Shown one piece after another: positions 44,351 through 53,586 of a stretch of 64,000 nucleotides of DNA (positions are counted from its first letter, which is position 1; every line of letters begins with the position of its first letter). The position numbers were made by a program, and so were the translations under genes. The stretch covers positions 1 through 64,000 of the forward strand of contig VEXC01000004.1 of the NCBI GenBank assembly GCA_009391225.1, in the 5' to 3' direction. The notes under the pieces were generated by a model, which did not search any database, was not told the DNA's origin, and saw only the letters and a program-made list of their open reading frames with translations. The stretch comes from SAR202 cluster bacterium AC-647-N09_OGT_505m (lineage in GTDB: Bacteria; Chloroflexota; Dehalococcoidia; UBA2985).

Positions 44351-44965
44351 TCAAATCTCTTGGCGACCTTCCAAGGCACGGCTCAGGGTTACTTCATCAG
44401 CGTATTCCAGGTCGCTACCAACCGGGAGTCCCCGGGCTAGGCGTGTGATGCGAGGGACTAGGGGCAAGAGCAGACGGTGGACGTACATGGCGGTGCTCTC
44501 TCCCTCCAAGCTGGGGTTGGTGGCCAGGATGACCTCTGCGATGTTGTTGCTCTTCAGCCGTTCCAGAAGCTCCCGGATTTTCAGGTGCTCTGGCCCGATT
44601 CCGCTGGCTGGGGATATGACGCCGTGGAGCACATGGTACAACCCTTTGTATGCCTGGGTCCGTTCCAGGGATAGGACGTCCAAAGGTTCTTCCACCACGC
44701 AAATGCGCGACTTGTCACGGCCCTCGTGGGAGCAGAGATAGCATGGGCTACTCTCGGTAATGTTCTGGCAGACGTCACAGAAGACGACACGCTCCTTTAC
44801 CGCCACAATGGCCTCGGCCAAGAGCTGGGCCTCCTCGGCAGGCATCCGGACAAGATAGTAGGCCAGCCTCTGGGCGCTCTTTGGGCCGATGCCAGGGAGT
44901 TTATGGAACTCCTGAATCAGGCGGGCAAGGGGCGCCGCCACTGATGGAAGAAAATCATAGGTCAT
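44351..44965 (-). CDS. recR: Recombination protein RecR
   Basis: 204 residues, the standard RecR length. It contains the helix-hairpin-helix FHKLPGIGPKSAQRLAYYLV, the zinc finger FCDVCQNITES / CYLCSHEGRD, and the Toprim domain ICVVEEPLDVLSLERT through NPSLEGESTAMYV. RecR forms a ring clamp and with RecO promotes RecA loading during gap repair. The gene follows ybaB by 25 bases, in the conserved dnaX-ybaB-recR order. Confidence 0.96.
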   Translation of the reverse strand: MTYDFLPSVAAPLARLIQEFHKLPGIGPKSAQRLAYYLVRMPAEEAQLLAEAIVAVKERVVFCDVCQNITESSPCYLCSHEGRDKSRICVVEEPLDVLSLERTQAYKGLYHVLHGVISPASGIGPEHLKIRELLERLKSNNIAEVILATNPSLEGESTAMYVHRLLLPLVPRITRLARGLPVGSDLEYADEVTLSRALEGRQEI

Positions 44966-44990
44966 TGAGTGATTCGGCCTCAGTGTAAAG

Positions 44991-45296
44991 CTACATCAGT
45001 CCTGGGATTTTCATGCCACCGGTTATTGTGTTGATGCGGCTTTGGGCCAGTTCCTGGGCCTTGTCCAGGGCCTCGTTGATGGCCGCCATGACTAGGTCCT
45101 GGAGCATCTCCACGTCCTCTGGGTTGACCGCATCTGGGGATATCTCAATGGACTGTATCTTGAGTTTGCCAGTGACCACCACCTTCACAGCGCCTCCCCC
45201 GACGCTGGCCTCCACTAGAGCGCTCTCCAGCTCCTCCTGGGCTTTGGCCAGACTGGCCTGAAGCTGTTGAGCTTGTCGTAACATGTTCTTATTCAT
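44991..45296 (-). CDS. YbaB/EbfC family nucleoid-associated protein
   Basis: 101-residue dimeric DNA-binding protein. The sequence begins MNKNMLRQAQQLQASLAKAQ and has the central SVGGGAVKVVVTGKLKIQSI and the C-terminal NTITGGMKIPGLM that mark the family. The ATG at 45296 lies inside the end of dnaX (eight-base overlap) and has AGGAG seven bases upstream; a longer frame to 45407 is only the dnaX coding sequence read in another phase. Position between dnaX and recR is conserved across bacteria. Confidence 0.93.
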   Translation of the reverse strand: MNKNMLRQAQQLQASLAKAQEELESALVEASVGGGAVKVVVTGKLKIQSIEISPDAVNPEDVEMLQDLVMAAINEALDKAQELAQSRINTITGGMKIPGLM

Positions 45297-47028
45297 TGGG
45301 CTTCTCCTGTTCTTGGATTTCTTCGACAATGTGCGCGCCCAAAGCTCGGGCTGCTCGTACCAGGTGACCTTTGGGTACACCTGACGAGAAGATTCCCTGG
45401 TCCACAAGACTCAGGCGGAGGTCGTAGGGTATGCCAATGACGCGCTCCACGGTTTCCTGTATGAGCCTGCGGGTGTCTGGGTTTTCCATTTCCCCCTGTA
45501 ATCGTTCCATGTTTGGGCGAGTTTTGAATACCAGCACCAGGGTGTCTTCTTCGATATATCTTTGCACGCAGTCCCAGAGCAACGCTCCTATATCGAACTT
45601 GTTATGCTTGATTCCTTTGGTGGCTTTGCGGAGGGCAGCCCATTGGGTATCTGATATATTCCCGTCGGGTAACTCCTGTTCTGTGTAACTCCCACTTCCC
45701 TGGGAATCCATTTCCTCTACTGGCGTAGGAAGAACTTCCTCAATAGGCGAGGAGATGGGCTCTGTCTCTGATTGGGTTTTCGGTCTGATTTCTTCGGTTG
45801 GGGCATGCAGGCTCTCGCTGGATGTAGGAATCTCTGCCTTAGCGGGGGTATCAATCTTCGGATTCACCGTCGATTCCTTGGTTAGCCCACCGGGTTGTGG
45901 CGGTTCTGTACGTGGCTTGATATTCTGGGTTGGGGTGGTTACTGGTTGTGTGATTGGGATATCCAATGAGCAGTCTACCAAGGCCATCTCCAGCGAGAGT
46001 GTGGAGGGGCCATCTTGCGTTGGAGAGGCTTGCTCGAACACGCGCACCGCTTTAAGGACACATTCCAAGGTGGAGGATTGGGCAATCGCTACCATTGCCT
46101 CCATGGTTTCGGGGGTGTGCTCCAGCGCTTCTCCCACGCCAATGCTTAGCAGCAATACACTCCGCAGATTGTCCACAATCTGGTAGTGGAAACGACGGAG
46201 ATCTAATCCTTGGTCTGCCACGGCATTGATGATTCTTATACCCTCCCTGGCTTCCCCTCTGAGGATATGGTTTACTAGGGCCAGGGCCGTTTCATCGTCC
46301 CCAATACCCAACAGATTCCTTACGTGGGCCAGGGTGATATTGGAGTCGTAGGAGACAACCAGTTGCTCCAGTAGGTTCTCGGCATCCCGCAGGCTCCCGG
46401 AGGCACTGCGGGCAATGGCCTTCAGTGCCTGGGGCTCGGTCTCTATTCCCTCGCCGTAGCATATGTGGGCAAGGCGGGCTTCTACGTGCTCCAGGGATAT
46501 GCGGTGGAAGTCGAATCGCTGGCATCTGGATATGACCGTATCTGGGACCCTATGTGCCTCTGTGGTGGCTAGGACGAAGATAGCGTGGTTGGGCGGTTCC
46601 TCCAGTGTCTTGAGGAGGGCGTTGAATGCTTCGGATGTCAGCATGTGCACCTCGTCCACAATGTACACTTTGTAAGTGCCCTCGGTGGGGGTGAAGTGCA
46701 CCTTTTCTCTGAGGTCACGTATGTCGTCTATCCGCCGCTGGCTGGCGGCGTCTATTTCAATCAGGTCCAGGGCTCTCCCATCGCTCACCGCCTCACACTG
46801 GTGACACTGGTTGCAGGGTTCTCCGTACGAGGAGTTGAGACAGTTGATCGTCTTGGCAAGAATGCGGGCGGTACTGGTCTTGCCGGTGCCACGAGGTCCG
46901 CAGAAAAGGTATGCGTGGGCGATTCTACCCTGGATTACGGCCTGCTTTAGAGTCTTGGTCACGTGATCCTGGCCCACCACATCTGCCAGTGATTGAGGAC
47001 GCCACTTGCGATAGAATACCTGAGGCAA
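45289..47028 (-). CDS. dnaX: DNA polymerase III subunit gamma/tau
   Basis: 579-residue clamp-loader ATPase. Domain order: AAA+ core with RKWRPQSLADVVGQ at the start, Walker A GPRGTGKT (residues 44-51), the zinc module CLNSSYGEPCNQCHQC, Walker B VYIVDEVHM, and the SRC sensor VISRCQRFDF; then the collar (to about 350), an acidic Pro/Thr/Glu-rich linker (about 370-465) and a C-terminal tau-like domain. No obvious A-rich slippery frameshift site for a separate gamma was noticed. The start is 14 bases after the ybeY stop; the end overlaps ybaB. Confidence 0.96.
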   Translation of the reverse strand: MPQVFYRKWRPQSLADVVGQDHVTKTLKQAVIQGRIAHAYLFCGPRGTGKTSTARILAKTINCLNSSYGEPCNQCHQCEAVSDGRALDLIEIDAASQRRIDDIRDLREKVHFTPTEGTYKVYIVDEVHMLTSEAFNALLKTLEEPPNHAIFVLATTEAHRVPDTVISRCQRFDFHRISLEHVEARLAHICYGEGIETEPQALKAIARSASGSLRDAENLLEQLVVSYDSNITLAHVRNLLGIGDDETALALVNHILRGEAREGIRIINAVADQGLDLRRFHYQIVDNLRSVLLLSIGVGEALEHTPETMEAMVAIAQSSTLECVLKAVRVFEQASPTQDGPSTLSLEMALVDCSLDIPITQPVTTPTQNIKPRTEPPQPGGLTKESTVNPKIDTPAKAEIPTSSESLHAPTEEIRPKTQSETEPISSPIEEVLPTPVEEMDSQGSGSYTEQELPDGNISDTQWAALRKATKGIKHNKFDIGALLWDCVQRYIEEDTLVLVFKTRPNMERLQGEMENPDTRRLIQETVERVIGIPYDLRLSLVDQGIFSSGVPKGHLVRAARALGAHIVEEIQEQEKPNE

Positions 47029-47042
47029 CTCTTAATGCGCTC

Positions 47043-47585
47043 CTATTTTAAGGGGATTCTTTCCAGGACTTCGTCCTGTCTTGCCCACATGTGGCTCTCT
47101 TGCCGTGGATTTGCGTGGTCGTATCCCAGGAGATGAAGTACACCGTGGACTATAAGTAGGGCCATCTCTGCTCTGATGGGCCTCTTTCCCTCTTGGGCCT
47201 GACGGGCTGCCTGTGGATATGAAATCACTATCTCTCCCAAAGGTGCAGTCTCCTCTGGAGGGAGGAAAAACCCATCGGCGTTGAGATTGGCGCTCTCGGT
47301 GGATGTCCAGAGGGGGAAGGCGAGTACATCCGTAGTCTCGTCCAATCCACGGTACTCCATGTTGAGATTGTGGACGGTCTCATCGTCGGCTATGACTAGG
47401 CTCACGGTTGGCGATATGACTTCGTCCTGGATGTCTAAGGCCTCTTCCGCTACTTTTCGTAGCCAAGCCTTGGATAGCCTGCCTGCGAAGGCCGGGAAGA
47501 CCTGTACTTCAATTTGGCTAGAAGGGGTGTACTCCAAGCTGCCTTCCTCCACCGCGTCAGACGGGATGAAACCCGACATCATCAT
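47043..47585 (-). CDS. ybeY: rRNA maturation endoribonuclease YbeY
   Basis: 180-residue zinc-dependent endoribonuclease acting in 16S rRNA 3' maturation and ribosome quality control. The zinc motif HGVLHLLGYDH (H-x3-H-x5-H) near residues 145-155 and the upstream LNMEYRGLDETTDVLAFP are diagnostic. The N-terminus (first about 25 residues with three Met codons) is longer than usual, so the exact start is uncertain. It stands directly upstream of dnaX with a 14-base gap. Confidence 0.95.
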   Translation of the reverse strand: MMMSGFIPSDAVEEGSLEYTPSSQIEVQVFPAFAGRLSKAWLRKVAEEALDIQDEVISPTVSLVIADDETVHNLNMEYRGLDETTDVLAFPLWTSTESANLNADGFFLPPEETAPLGEIVISYPQAARQAQEGKRPIRAEMALLIVHGVLHLLGYDHANPRQESHMWARQDEVLERIPLK

Positions 47586-47774
47586 ATCACACGGCGTTTC
47601 AGGCCTTCAAGGAAAGATGTGCAGGAGTTATGGGTCATTGACAATATAATGTAAATGCAAGTGATAACCGTGGCTCTCTGTGGTTGGGATTCCGAGACCG
47701 CATATCTGAGGTAATTTGTCACAGGTATTTTTTGCGGCTTGCTGTGGAGTGGAGTGGCCCGATGCCCTAAGTGG

Positions 47775-48626
47775 CTATCCCAACCCCTCAAACAAGTCTG
47801 TGTATCGAGTGCTCTCCTGCAGTGGTGGAATGGCCTGTATGAAATGTTCCTTGGAGAAGTGTTTTCGACGCACGTCCTCCTGGAGGCGATTGAAAAAACT
47901 CTTGGGCCGTTGTTGGGTTTGGTGGCAGGAAATTGCCTCACGCTTGGTCTCATACATGACATCTATGTCCATCTCCACCGTTACATCTTCATCTGGGGTG
48001 CCGATTCCTTCTACGTTTATGTCATCGTCATCCGGTCGCAGTTCCGGGGGGATGGTTTTGGCCAGGGCTTCCGCCATGCTCTGGGGTATGGCAACGTAGA
48101 ACAGTCGCTGGGGAGCATATGGTGTAGTATCACCTGTGATTTGCTCTGGGAAGCGATTGGGGTCTCCCGCGGCTTGGAATGCCTCTTCGGTGTATTTGCT
48201 CATGGCCACGTGGTCAGGGTGTCCGTGGATTCCCTCGTGGTCGAATGTTAGGATCACATTTGGGCGTAGTTGGCGTATCAGACATACTAGCTTGCCTGTC
48301 ACTTCCTCGGGGGAGGCCATGTTCAACGATTTCGGGTCCTGATTTTCCTTGGTTCCGGCCATGCCGGAGTCCCTATAGCCAAGCAAGAGAGGCTGATGTA
48401 TACCCATTACGCGGCATGCTGCCCTCAGTTCCTCCTCTCGTACCGCTCCCAGGTTGTCTCTGTAGGCCAACGCTGGACTGCTTATCATCCCTGCCTCTCC
48501 CTTGGTCGCGCATATCAGGTGTACTTCCACCTCCTGGGAGGCATAAGTGGCTAAGGTACCAGCGGTGCTGTAGGACTCGTCGTCTGGGTGGGCGAATATT
48601 GCCAGAAGGGAACGTTTCTGGGCCAT
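47775..48626 (-). CDS. PIG-L family deacetylase
   Basis: 283-residue zinc hydrolase of the LmbE/PIG-L family. It starts LLAIFAHPDDESYSTAGTLA with the zinc motif AHPDDE (residues 12-17) and has THDHEGIHGHPDHVAMSK-like TFDHEGIHGHPDHVA carrying the third ligand (HPDH). Family members remove acetyl groups from GlcNAc-containing metabolites, including the precursors of mycothiol and bacillithiol; which metabolite is used here is unknown. An uncharged proximal region and no signal peptide indicate a cytoplasmic enzyme. ybeY follows 189 bases downstream on the same strand. Confidence 0.9.
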   Translation of the reverse strand: MAQKRSLLAIFAHPDDESYSTAGTLATYASQEVEVHLICATKGEAGMISSPALAYRDNLGAVREEELRAACRVMGIHQPLLLGYRDSGMAGTKENQDPKSLNMASPEEVTGKLVCLIRQLRPNVILTFDHEGIHGHPDHVAMSKYTEEAFQAAGDPNRFPEQITGDTTPYAPQRLFYVAIPQSMAEALAKTIPPELRPDDDDINVEGIGTPDEDVTVEMDIDVMYETKREAISCHQTQQRPKSFFNRLQEDVRRKHFSKEHFIQAIPPLQESTRYTDLFEGLG

Positions 48627-48689
48627 AGTGCGCTTACTCTCCTCAGCTTGTGAATGGTACTAGCTACTAACTATAATTCAAATGGTAGG

Positions 48690-48830
48690 GTGCACTGGAA
48701 CATACAGATAATACTATATACTGGAAAGGGCGGAGTAGAAAAGACCAGCGTGGTCTCAGCCACTGCTCTCCGGTCTAGCGACCTGGGCCTTAATGACATG
48801 TGGGACATCTATTTTCTAGAGCGTCTCTAG
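48690..48830 (+). pseudogene. Remnant of an ArsA/GET3-family ATPase gene
   Basis: A plus-strand frame without a start codon reads IILYTGKGGVEKTSVVSATA then LRSSDLGL, the N-terminus of an ArsA-type ATPase, where the deviant Walker A should be GKGGVGKT. The invariant glycine is replaced by glutamate (GAA at 48738-48740), which would abolish nucleotide binding. After about 20 more codons the frame meets TAG at 48828; codons beyond it read on without similarity. Only the first tenth of a normal gene remains. Confidence 0.75.
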
Positions 48831-48898
48831 CAGTTCGCCGATGGAACGCGGCTGCTAGAGCAAAGTTTTAGTAGCCTGGCAAGTGAGGCACTATCTTC

Positions 48899-51088
48899 AT
48901 GCGCTATCCCTCGTCTTCCTACTATACCATCTATCGGATTCCCCTCATCTTTCTAACTGCGTTTCTGCTGACTCTATCCTGTCACGGAAACACCCCGCGT
49001 ACGTCAGGCTCGGCGATTAATGGAGCAGGGCAATACCCATGGGTCCAAGACCGAATAGCCGCTCTGAACGCGATTTACGGATTCACTCCTCAGGGGCAGC
49101 GATTCCTAGAACAGGTGGACCTGCGCCAGATGAGTGGACAACCAGGGTGGTTCGGGAGCTTTGGTTACAAGGAATGGACAGGGGTAGGAGAGGCCAATCC
49201 CGCCTCCATAATGCACGAGTTAGGCCATGCCTATTGGGGGGCGTTCTCCGTTTCTGGTCACCCGGATCTGAGATGGAATAACCATCGGCCTAGAAGCTCT
49301 TCGTCGGCCATGAGTCGGTACCACCGGGACCTCATAATATTCATGGGCCAACCTCCAGACCCCTACGAGCCGCTGAGGGAGAGGCTTCGCAACCTGCCCA
49401 ATGTCCTGCGGGGCGAGACCTCTCCATTGATTCATTTTGGTGAGGCGGATTTAGTCCATACTGTCGGTGGCAATCTTCAACTCTTACCCCCGCTGCTGAG
49501 AAAATACTACGACCAGTATCTTTCACCGGGCGCCTTCGACTCCTGGTATTCCGTGTTGCAGTGGTACTTAGGCCTGTCCCAGGAAGATTCTCTAGCCACC
49601 AGAGCTTTCTTTGGCCTAACCCACTTAGACTTGAGCCTATATCTGGAATTGGAGCCTCTGGAGAAGACTACGTTGCCCCTGGAAATCAGGGCAATACTGG
49701 ACCAAGAGGAAAAGCAAAAACTTGTGGATTTCGCCAGGCAGTTCGACATTATCACTGGCGTGGAAGAGGTAGACGGTGATGTGTTTTCATTAGACCTGTT
49801 TTTCTTTAGAAGCTATCTGAGGGACAAGCTGTCACTGTACAAACGGCACCCCGAAACACTAGCGGACCTGGAGAAGGAGTTGCCGATTGCGGCGGATTTG
49901 AAGCGTGTCATGGAGGTCTTTCTAAGCTTGGACGGGAAATCCTTGGAGAACCGCACAGAGATTCTAAGCCAGCACCTTGTGGAACCTTTCTTCTTCAATT
50001 TCTGGCCCCTGGTCGACAACAGCCTACTGATGGAGTTGTATGGCTTGGGCACAGTTGTCCAGGACACTGAACCATTGGAGAGGACTACTGACCAAGCTAT
50101 AGAGCGCCTGGGTAAAACAGTGGAGCGGGCCAGCTCCATACTGAGTCAGGCAAAAGAGGATATCTCCGCGGGGGCTATGGAACTGGAAGAATTCATCTGG
50201 GAAACTCTTGGAGAAGACGAGGGCGACATTGGCCTGATAGTAGAACTACTACAGGCTGCGGATTATGAAACTACGGATGCTATGGGCCGAGAACTGGACG
50301 AGGACCTAGTCCGGAAGCTGTTGGAAGAGACCTCCGGGACATTGCGGCAACTATTGGGGCCAGAGGACTTGCTTCCTCTCCTGGGAATCACCCCCGAGGC
50401 CAGCGTGGATGACATGGTCCGAGGAGTCCGGGATTTGCTAGAGGGCACATCCGGGAATTTTCGAATAGACCAGCCATACTTCTCAACAGTGTATGAGATT
50501 GTAGCCCGGCGGGGAGAAGTGCGTCCCCATGAGGCCTTGGACATACTGCGCCGCTCTGGCATGTTCCCGGAGGAGCTAATACGAGAATATCCCCAAGAGA
50601 CAGTGGCCATCCTCTCCTCAGACTTGGAGGAGGCGGCCATCCTCATTGCCGGGGTGGAAGGCCACGGTAGGAACCCCCAGGGGCTGATCCACTCCATAAT
50701 ATCCGTTAATCCCACGCTGGCCTCAGACTTGGTGACTCGCCTGGACTCGTTAAATCCCTTGCAGGTCCAAGAAGCTCTCATATACTTTGCCTACGACTCC
50801 TATCGCAAGGCCAGACTGCCCTCCCTGGAGGTCTCTCTGCAAAAGGATGGGGCGTTCCTACTGTCCCTGGCAGACCTCCGTGGACCCCAGTGGGTGATAG
50901 AGAGGATGGCTAGGGTCGTAGCCATCTACGATGGTTATTCGAAAGAGGGTGCCGTACCTCCAAACTTCCTACAGGAATATCGGAACACCCTAGAGGAAGC
51001 GGCGGGCCTAATCAATGGCCCAGAGGCCCGTGCCATGCTACAAACGCTCACAGAGAAAGCTTTCTCTCAGGCCGGACTGGAATATTAG
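48899..51088 (+). CDS. Exported lipoprotein with HExxH metallopeptidase motif, family unknown
   Basis: 729 residues. A signal segment (IPLIFLTAFLLTLSC, lipobox Cys28) predicts a lipoprotein. Residues 40-130 contain PWVQDRIAALNAIYGFTPQG and the zinc motif MHELGHAYWG with HELGH at 106-110; GEADLVH near 185 could supply a third ligand. The remaining 500 residues are mainly helical, charged, with LEKELPIAADLKRVM and many Leu/Glu-rich repeats, and have no recognised domain. It is probably anchored outside the membrane and may act on cell-surface or environmental protein. The start ATG lacks a strong ribosome site but is the only one before the signal peptide. Convergent with the other HExxH gene. 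Confidence 0.7.
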   Translation: MRYPSSSYYTIYRIPLIFLTAFLLTLSCHGNTPRTSGSAINGAGQYPWVQDRIAALNAIYGFTPQGQRFLEQVDLRQMSGQPGWFGSFGYKEWTGVGEANPASIMHELGHAYWGAFSVSGHPDLRWNNHRPRSSSSAMSRYHRDLIIFMGQPPDPYEPLRERLRNLPNVLRGETSPLIHFGEADLVHTVGGNLQLLPPLLRKYYDQYLSPGAFDSWYSVLQWYLGLSQEDSLATRAFFGLTHLDLSLYLELEPLEKTTLPLEIRAILDQEEKQKLVDFARQFDIITGVEEVDGDVFSLDLFFFRSYLRDKLSLYKRHPETLADLEKELPIAADLKRVMEVFLSLDGKSLENRTEILSQHLVEPFFFNFWPLVDNSLLMELYGLGTVVQDTEPLERTTDQAIERLGKTVERASSILSQAKEDISAGAMELEEFIWETLGEDEGDIGLIVELLQAADYETTDAMGRELDEDLVRKLLEETSGTLRQLLGPEDLLPLLGITPEASVDDMVRGVRDLLEGTSGNFRIDQPYFSTVYEIVARRGEVRPHEALDILRRSGMFPEELIREYPQETVAILSSDLEEAAILIAGVEGHGRNPQGLIHSIISVNPTLASDLVTRLDSLNPLQVQEALIYFAYDSYRKARLPSLEVSLQKDGAFLLSLADLRGPQWVIERMARVVAIYDGYSKEGAVPPNFLQEYRNTLEEAAGLINGPEARAMLQTLTEKAFSQAGLEY

Positions 51089-51345
51089 AGTGATTCTCTA
51101 GTATTGCGCTTCAGCTACCTCCGACTCCGTAACATCTTCACGCCACCGCTATATTGGTACTCAGTGACACTGCGTGCAGAACGGCACAACCTGAATATTC
51201 TCACCCTCACTGAGTTTGTAGTAGGGTGTGAGCGGATTACTGAACGGTGTGCCGCTCGTGTGGTTCTATAATCTCACCACGAGCAGCTCCTAATTGAATA
51301 CTCCTCGTTCTGACATCCAGAAGCAGTGTATTATAGGTGCGGTTC

Positions 51346-52599
51346 CTATCCTTCCGACTCCAGTAGTTCCAGGAATTCGGTGTAACTGGAGACCGACGCC
51401 ACTTCTCGCACGAAGTAGCCCAGGGATGGGCTGGCGGCTCTGAGAGTGCTCAACTGCTCAAAGATGGGGCTTATGGATGCGGGGTTATCCCCATAGGTTC
51501 CGTGGAAGGCAAAGTAAGCCTGGTTCAGTTTGCGGATGACGTGGCCGTGGTTTGCCAGAATAAGCCTCCTCTCTTCCAGGTAGCGCTCCGTCTCCTCTAA
51601 CTTACCCTCTCGTAGCAACTCCTCTACTCTAATGCGAGTCCCTCGCATCTCCATTCTGAAATCGAACTCGACCGCTGTCTTTGGAGGGCTTGGGGATTGC
51701 GGCGGCGAATCGGTTGTCACTATGCTCTCTTCGAACTTGTGGAGAGCGATATTCCCTATCTCTTGGCCGAAAATGGTGGCCAAGGTCTCATTTAGGGATG
51801 TCATGTCGGGGCTCATCCCATAGGTCCTGCCCAAGGGGTGGAAGAAGAGATAGTGATGCAGCCATTCGTGGGCGGCGGTTGTCAAGGTTCCCAGTAAGGA
51901 GAAATCTGGGGATATGACGGCTGGGTACGTGGCTACTCCTCCAGTGCCTTCCACTAGGACAGATAGATTTTGCTCTTTGAAGACTCGATCCTCCAGTGCC
52001 TCCATCTCCTTCAGCGTGATTCCGGGCTCAAGCAGAATTCCATCTATCATTTCGATGCGGTCCCTGGGGGATACCACCAGCACACGCGGTGAAGGTTCAA
52101 TACGAATGTCCACTGGGGGAAAGAGAATCCTCAAGAAATTTAGTGGCCCTCCCACGTAGAGTCCCTCGCTGGACACGATGGAGTCAATCTCCTGTTCCAA
52201 TACTTCCTCTACCATGTCCCGCATCTTACCGAGGGATTTTTCTACTTGTAGAAGCTCTTTCTTAAGGGCATCCAGGGATTTACCGTGGCTACCATCAGGA
52301 GACTTACTAGCCTCTTGAATGGCTCTCTCCAATTTGTTCTCTTGCTCCCCCAGATTGAAATACTCCAGAACCAAATCCACCCTGGCTTGTTGATTAAAAG
52401 AACTGCCCCGGAGAAGCAGCTTTGCTCTGTATATCCACTTGTCCAAGAAATTCTCCATTTCCCACTGGACCAGGGAGTACAGGTGTGACTTGGCAAGCTC
52501 TTCTACTGGGCTCAGGTGTAAAACACCCCTGCCGGTAAGCAGCATAAGGGAAATAGCTACGACTATGGCGAATCGGAATGCTGCTCTGATGACCCTCAC
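51346..52599 (-). CDS. Exported gluzincin-like metallopeptidase, family unknown
   Basis: 417 residues. A hydrophobic N-terminus (FRFAIVVAISLMLLTGRGVL) is a signal peptide or anchor. A helical, coiled-coil-prone region (residues 80-145) precedes a catalytic domain with TTAAHEWLHHYLFF (HEWLH at 244-248) and, 22 residues later, SLNETLATIFGQEIG, where E271 is well placed as the third zinc ligand of a gluzincin. The peptidase family is not recognised. GTG start with GAGG upstream. It faces the HELGH lipoprotein gene across a 257-base spacer, an arrangement suggesting two parts of one surface protease function. Confidence 0.7.
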   Translation of the reverse strand: MRVIRAAFRFAIVVAISLMLLTGRGVLHLSPVEELAKSHLYSLVQWEMENFLDKWIYRAKLLLRGSSFNQQARVDLVLEYFNLGEQENKLERAIQEASKSPDGSHGKSLDALKKELLQVEKSLGKMRDMVEEVLEQEIDSIVSSEGLYVGGPLNFLRILFPPVDIRIEPSPRVLVVSPRDRIEMIDGILLEPGITLKEMEALEDRVFKEQNLSVLVEGTGGVATYPAVISPDFSLLGTLTTAAHEWLHHYLFFHPLGRTYGMSPDMTSLNETLATIFGQEIGNIALHKFEESIVTTDSPPQSPSPPKTAVEFDFRMEMRGTRIRVEELLREGKLEETERYLEERRLILANHGHVIRKLNQAYFAFHGTYGDNPASISPIFEQLSTLRAASPSLGYFVREVASVSSYTEFLELLESEG

Positions 52600-52999
52600 A
52601 CATGCCTCATTTTCAGAGGATACACTATGGACCGGGCGCTCTCAATCGAACACATGTGCCCTCAGCGTAATCCTGTGTGATACCATGAATTTGAGTGCGA
52701 TGAAGTTCAAAGTGTGAACTTCGTGCCTCTTGTTGGGAGCCATCGCAGGCGCATACCCAGGAATGTCGGGTTATATCACCGGCCATATGTAACTGGGTTG
52801 CTAGGACTAATCTATGGATTACCCCTGTGGAGCTTCGGCTTACACTACCTACGAGGAGACGTCGCATTTTTCAGTAGGAGAGTACAATTCTCGCTTAAAA
52901 GGGCGGCTCATATTGGGGGTATGCACTCGGGTTGTGGGTTATCCTGGTCCGCGGTGAGGGCCGCGCAGTAGGGCCTATATCACCGCGGACATACGGGGC
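52600..52999. other. Intergenic stretch with inverted repeats
   Basis: About 400 bases. GTCCGCGGTGA (52947-52957) and TCACCGCGGAC (52980-52990) are perfect 11-base inverted repeats over a 22-base loop. GAAGTTCA / TGAACTTC at 52702-52722 is a smaller one. A plus-strand frame 52714-52971 is open but resembles no protein. The sequence leads into the alpha/beta hydrolase remnant. Confidence 0.4.
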
Positions 53000-53577
53000 T
53001 TGATTGGGAATCTGGTGAATGTGTGGCTCAGTGTCCTTACATTTGACACGCGGGCCCACGGCGAGTCCTCGAGGGGAGGCAGGGCATCCATTGGATACCA
53101 CTAGCGTGCGGATTTGCAGCGTTACATAGAGTTTCTGCTGGATATGGGCATAATCGGTGGTCAAATCGGAGTAGTTGGGTTTTCACCAGATGCAGTCGTT
53201 ACCCTTATGATGGCTTCCGAAGAGTCGGAGTTGGCGTGGATTGTCTTTGACATTCCCTTTCCGGACCTAGGCCAAGTGGTTTGCCTGAAGGTATCTAGGA
53301 TTAGAGTTCTGCCCGGGTTCTCAGTCCCTGGCATTATGCACATGGGCCGTATCCTCTTGGAATTGACCTGGCCTTGGTGCGTCCTGTGGAAGTGATTCAA
53401 GAGATACGATGCACAGTGCTTTTCGTACGTGGGCCAGAAGATGAACTAGCGGAAGCTTCCAATGCTATGAGATTACGTGGAGGTGAGAGGGAGCTATGTC
53501 TTGTACCAAACGCGACCATATCCGAAGAACCACACGGCAAATCCTACGTTAGCCCCCCCATGCTCAGAACTTCTTGA
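53000..53577 (+). pseudogene. Decayed alpha/beta hydrolase (dienelactone hydrolase-like)
   Basis: Three collinear pieces can be joined. Frame one gives VLTFDTRAHGESSRGGRAS and is stopped by TAG at 53102; it resumes in the same frame as ADLQRYIEFLLDMGIIGGQI and GVVGFSPDAVVTLMMAS, in which the nucleophile elbow GFSxGG has become GFSPDA. Near 53365 the frame shifts and continues as DLALVRPVEVIQEIRCTVLF, then VRGPEDELAEAS with the catalytic acid region. There is no start codon at the 5' end and the C-terminal histidine is not evident. Clearly a pseudogene. Confidence 0.75.
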
Positions 53578-53586
53578 GTAGGGCAG

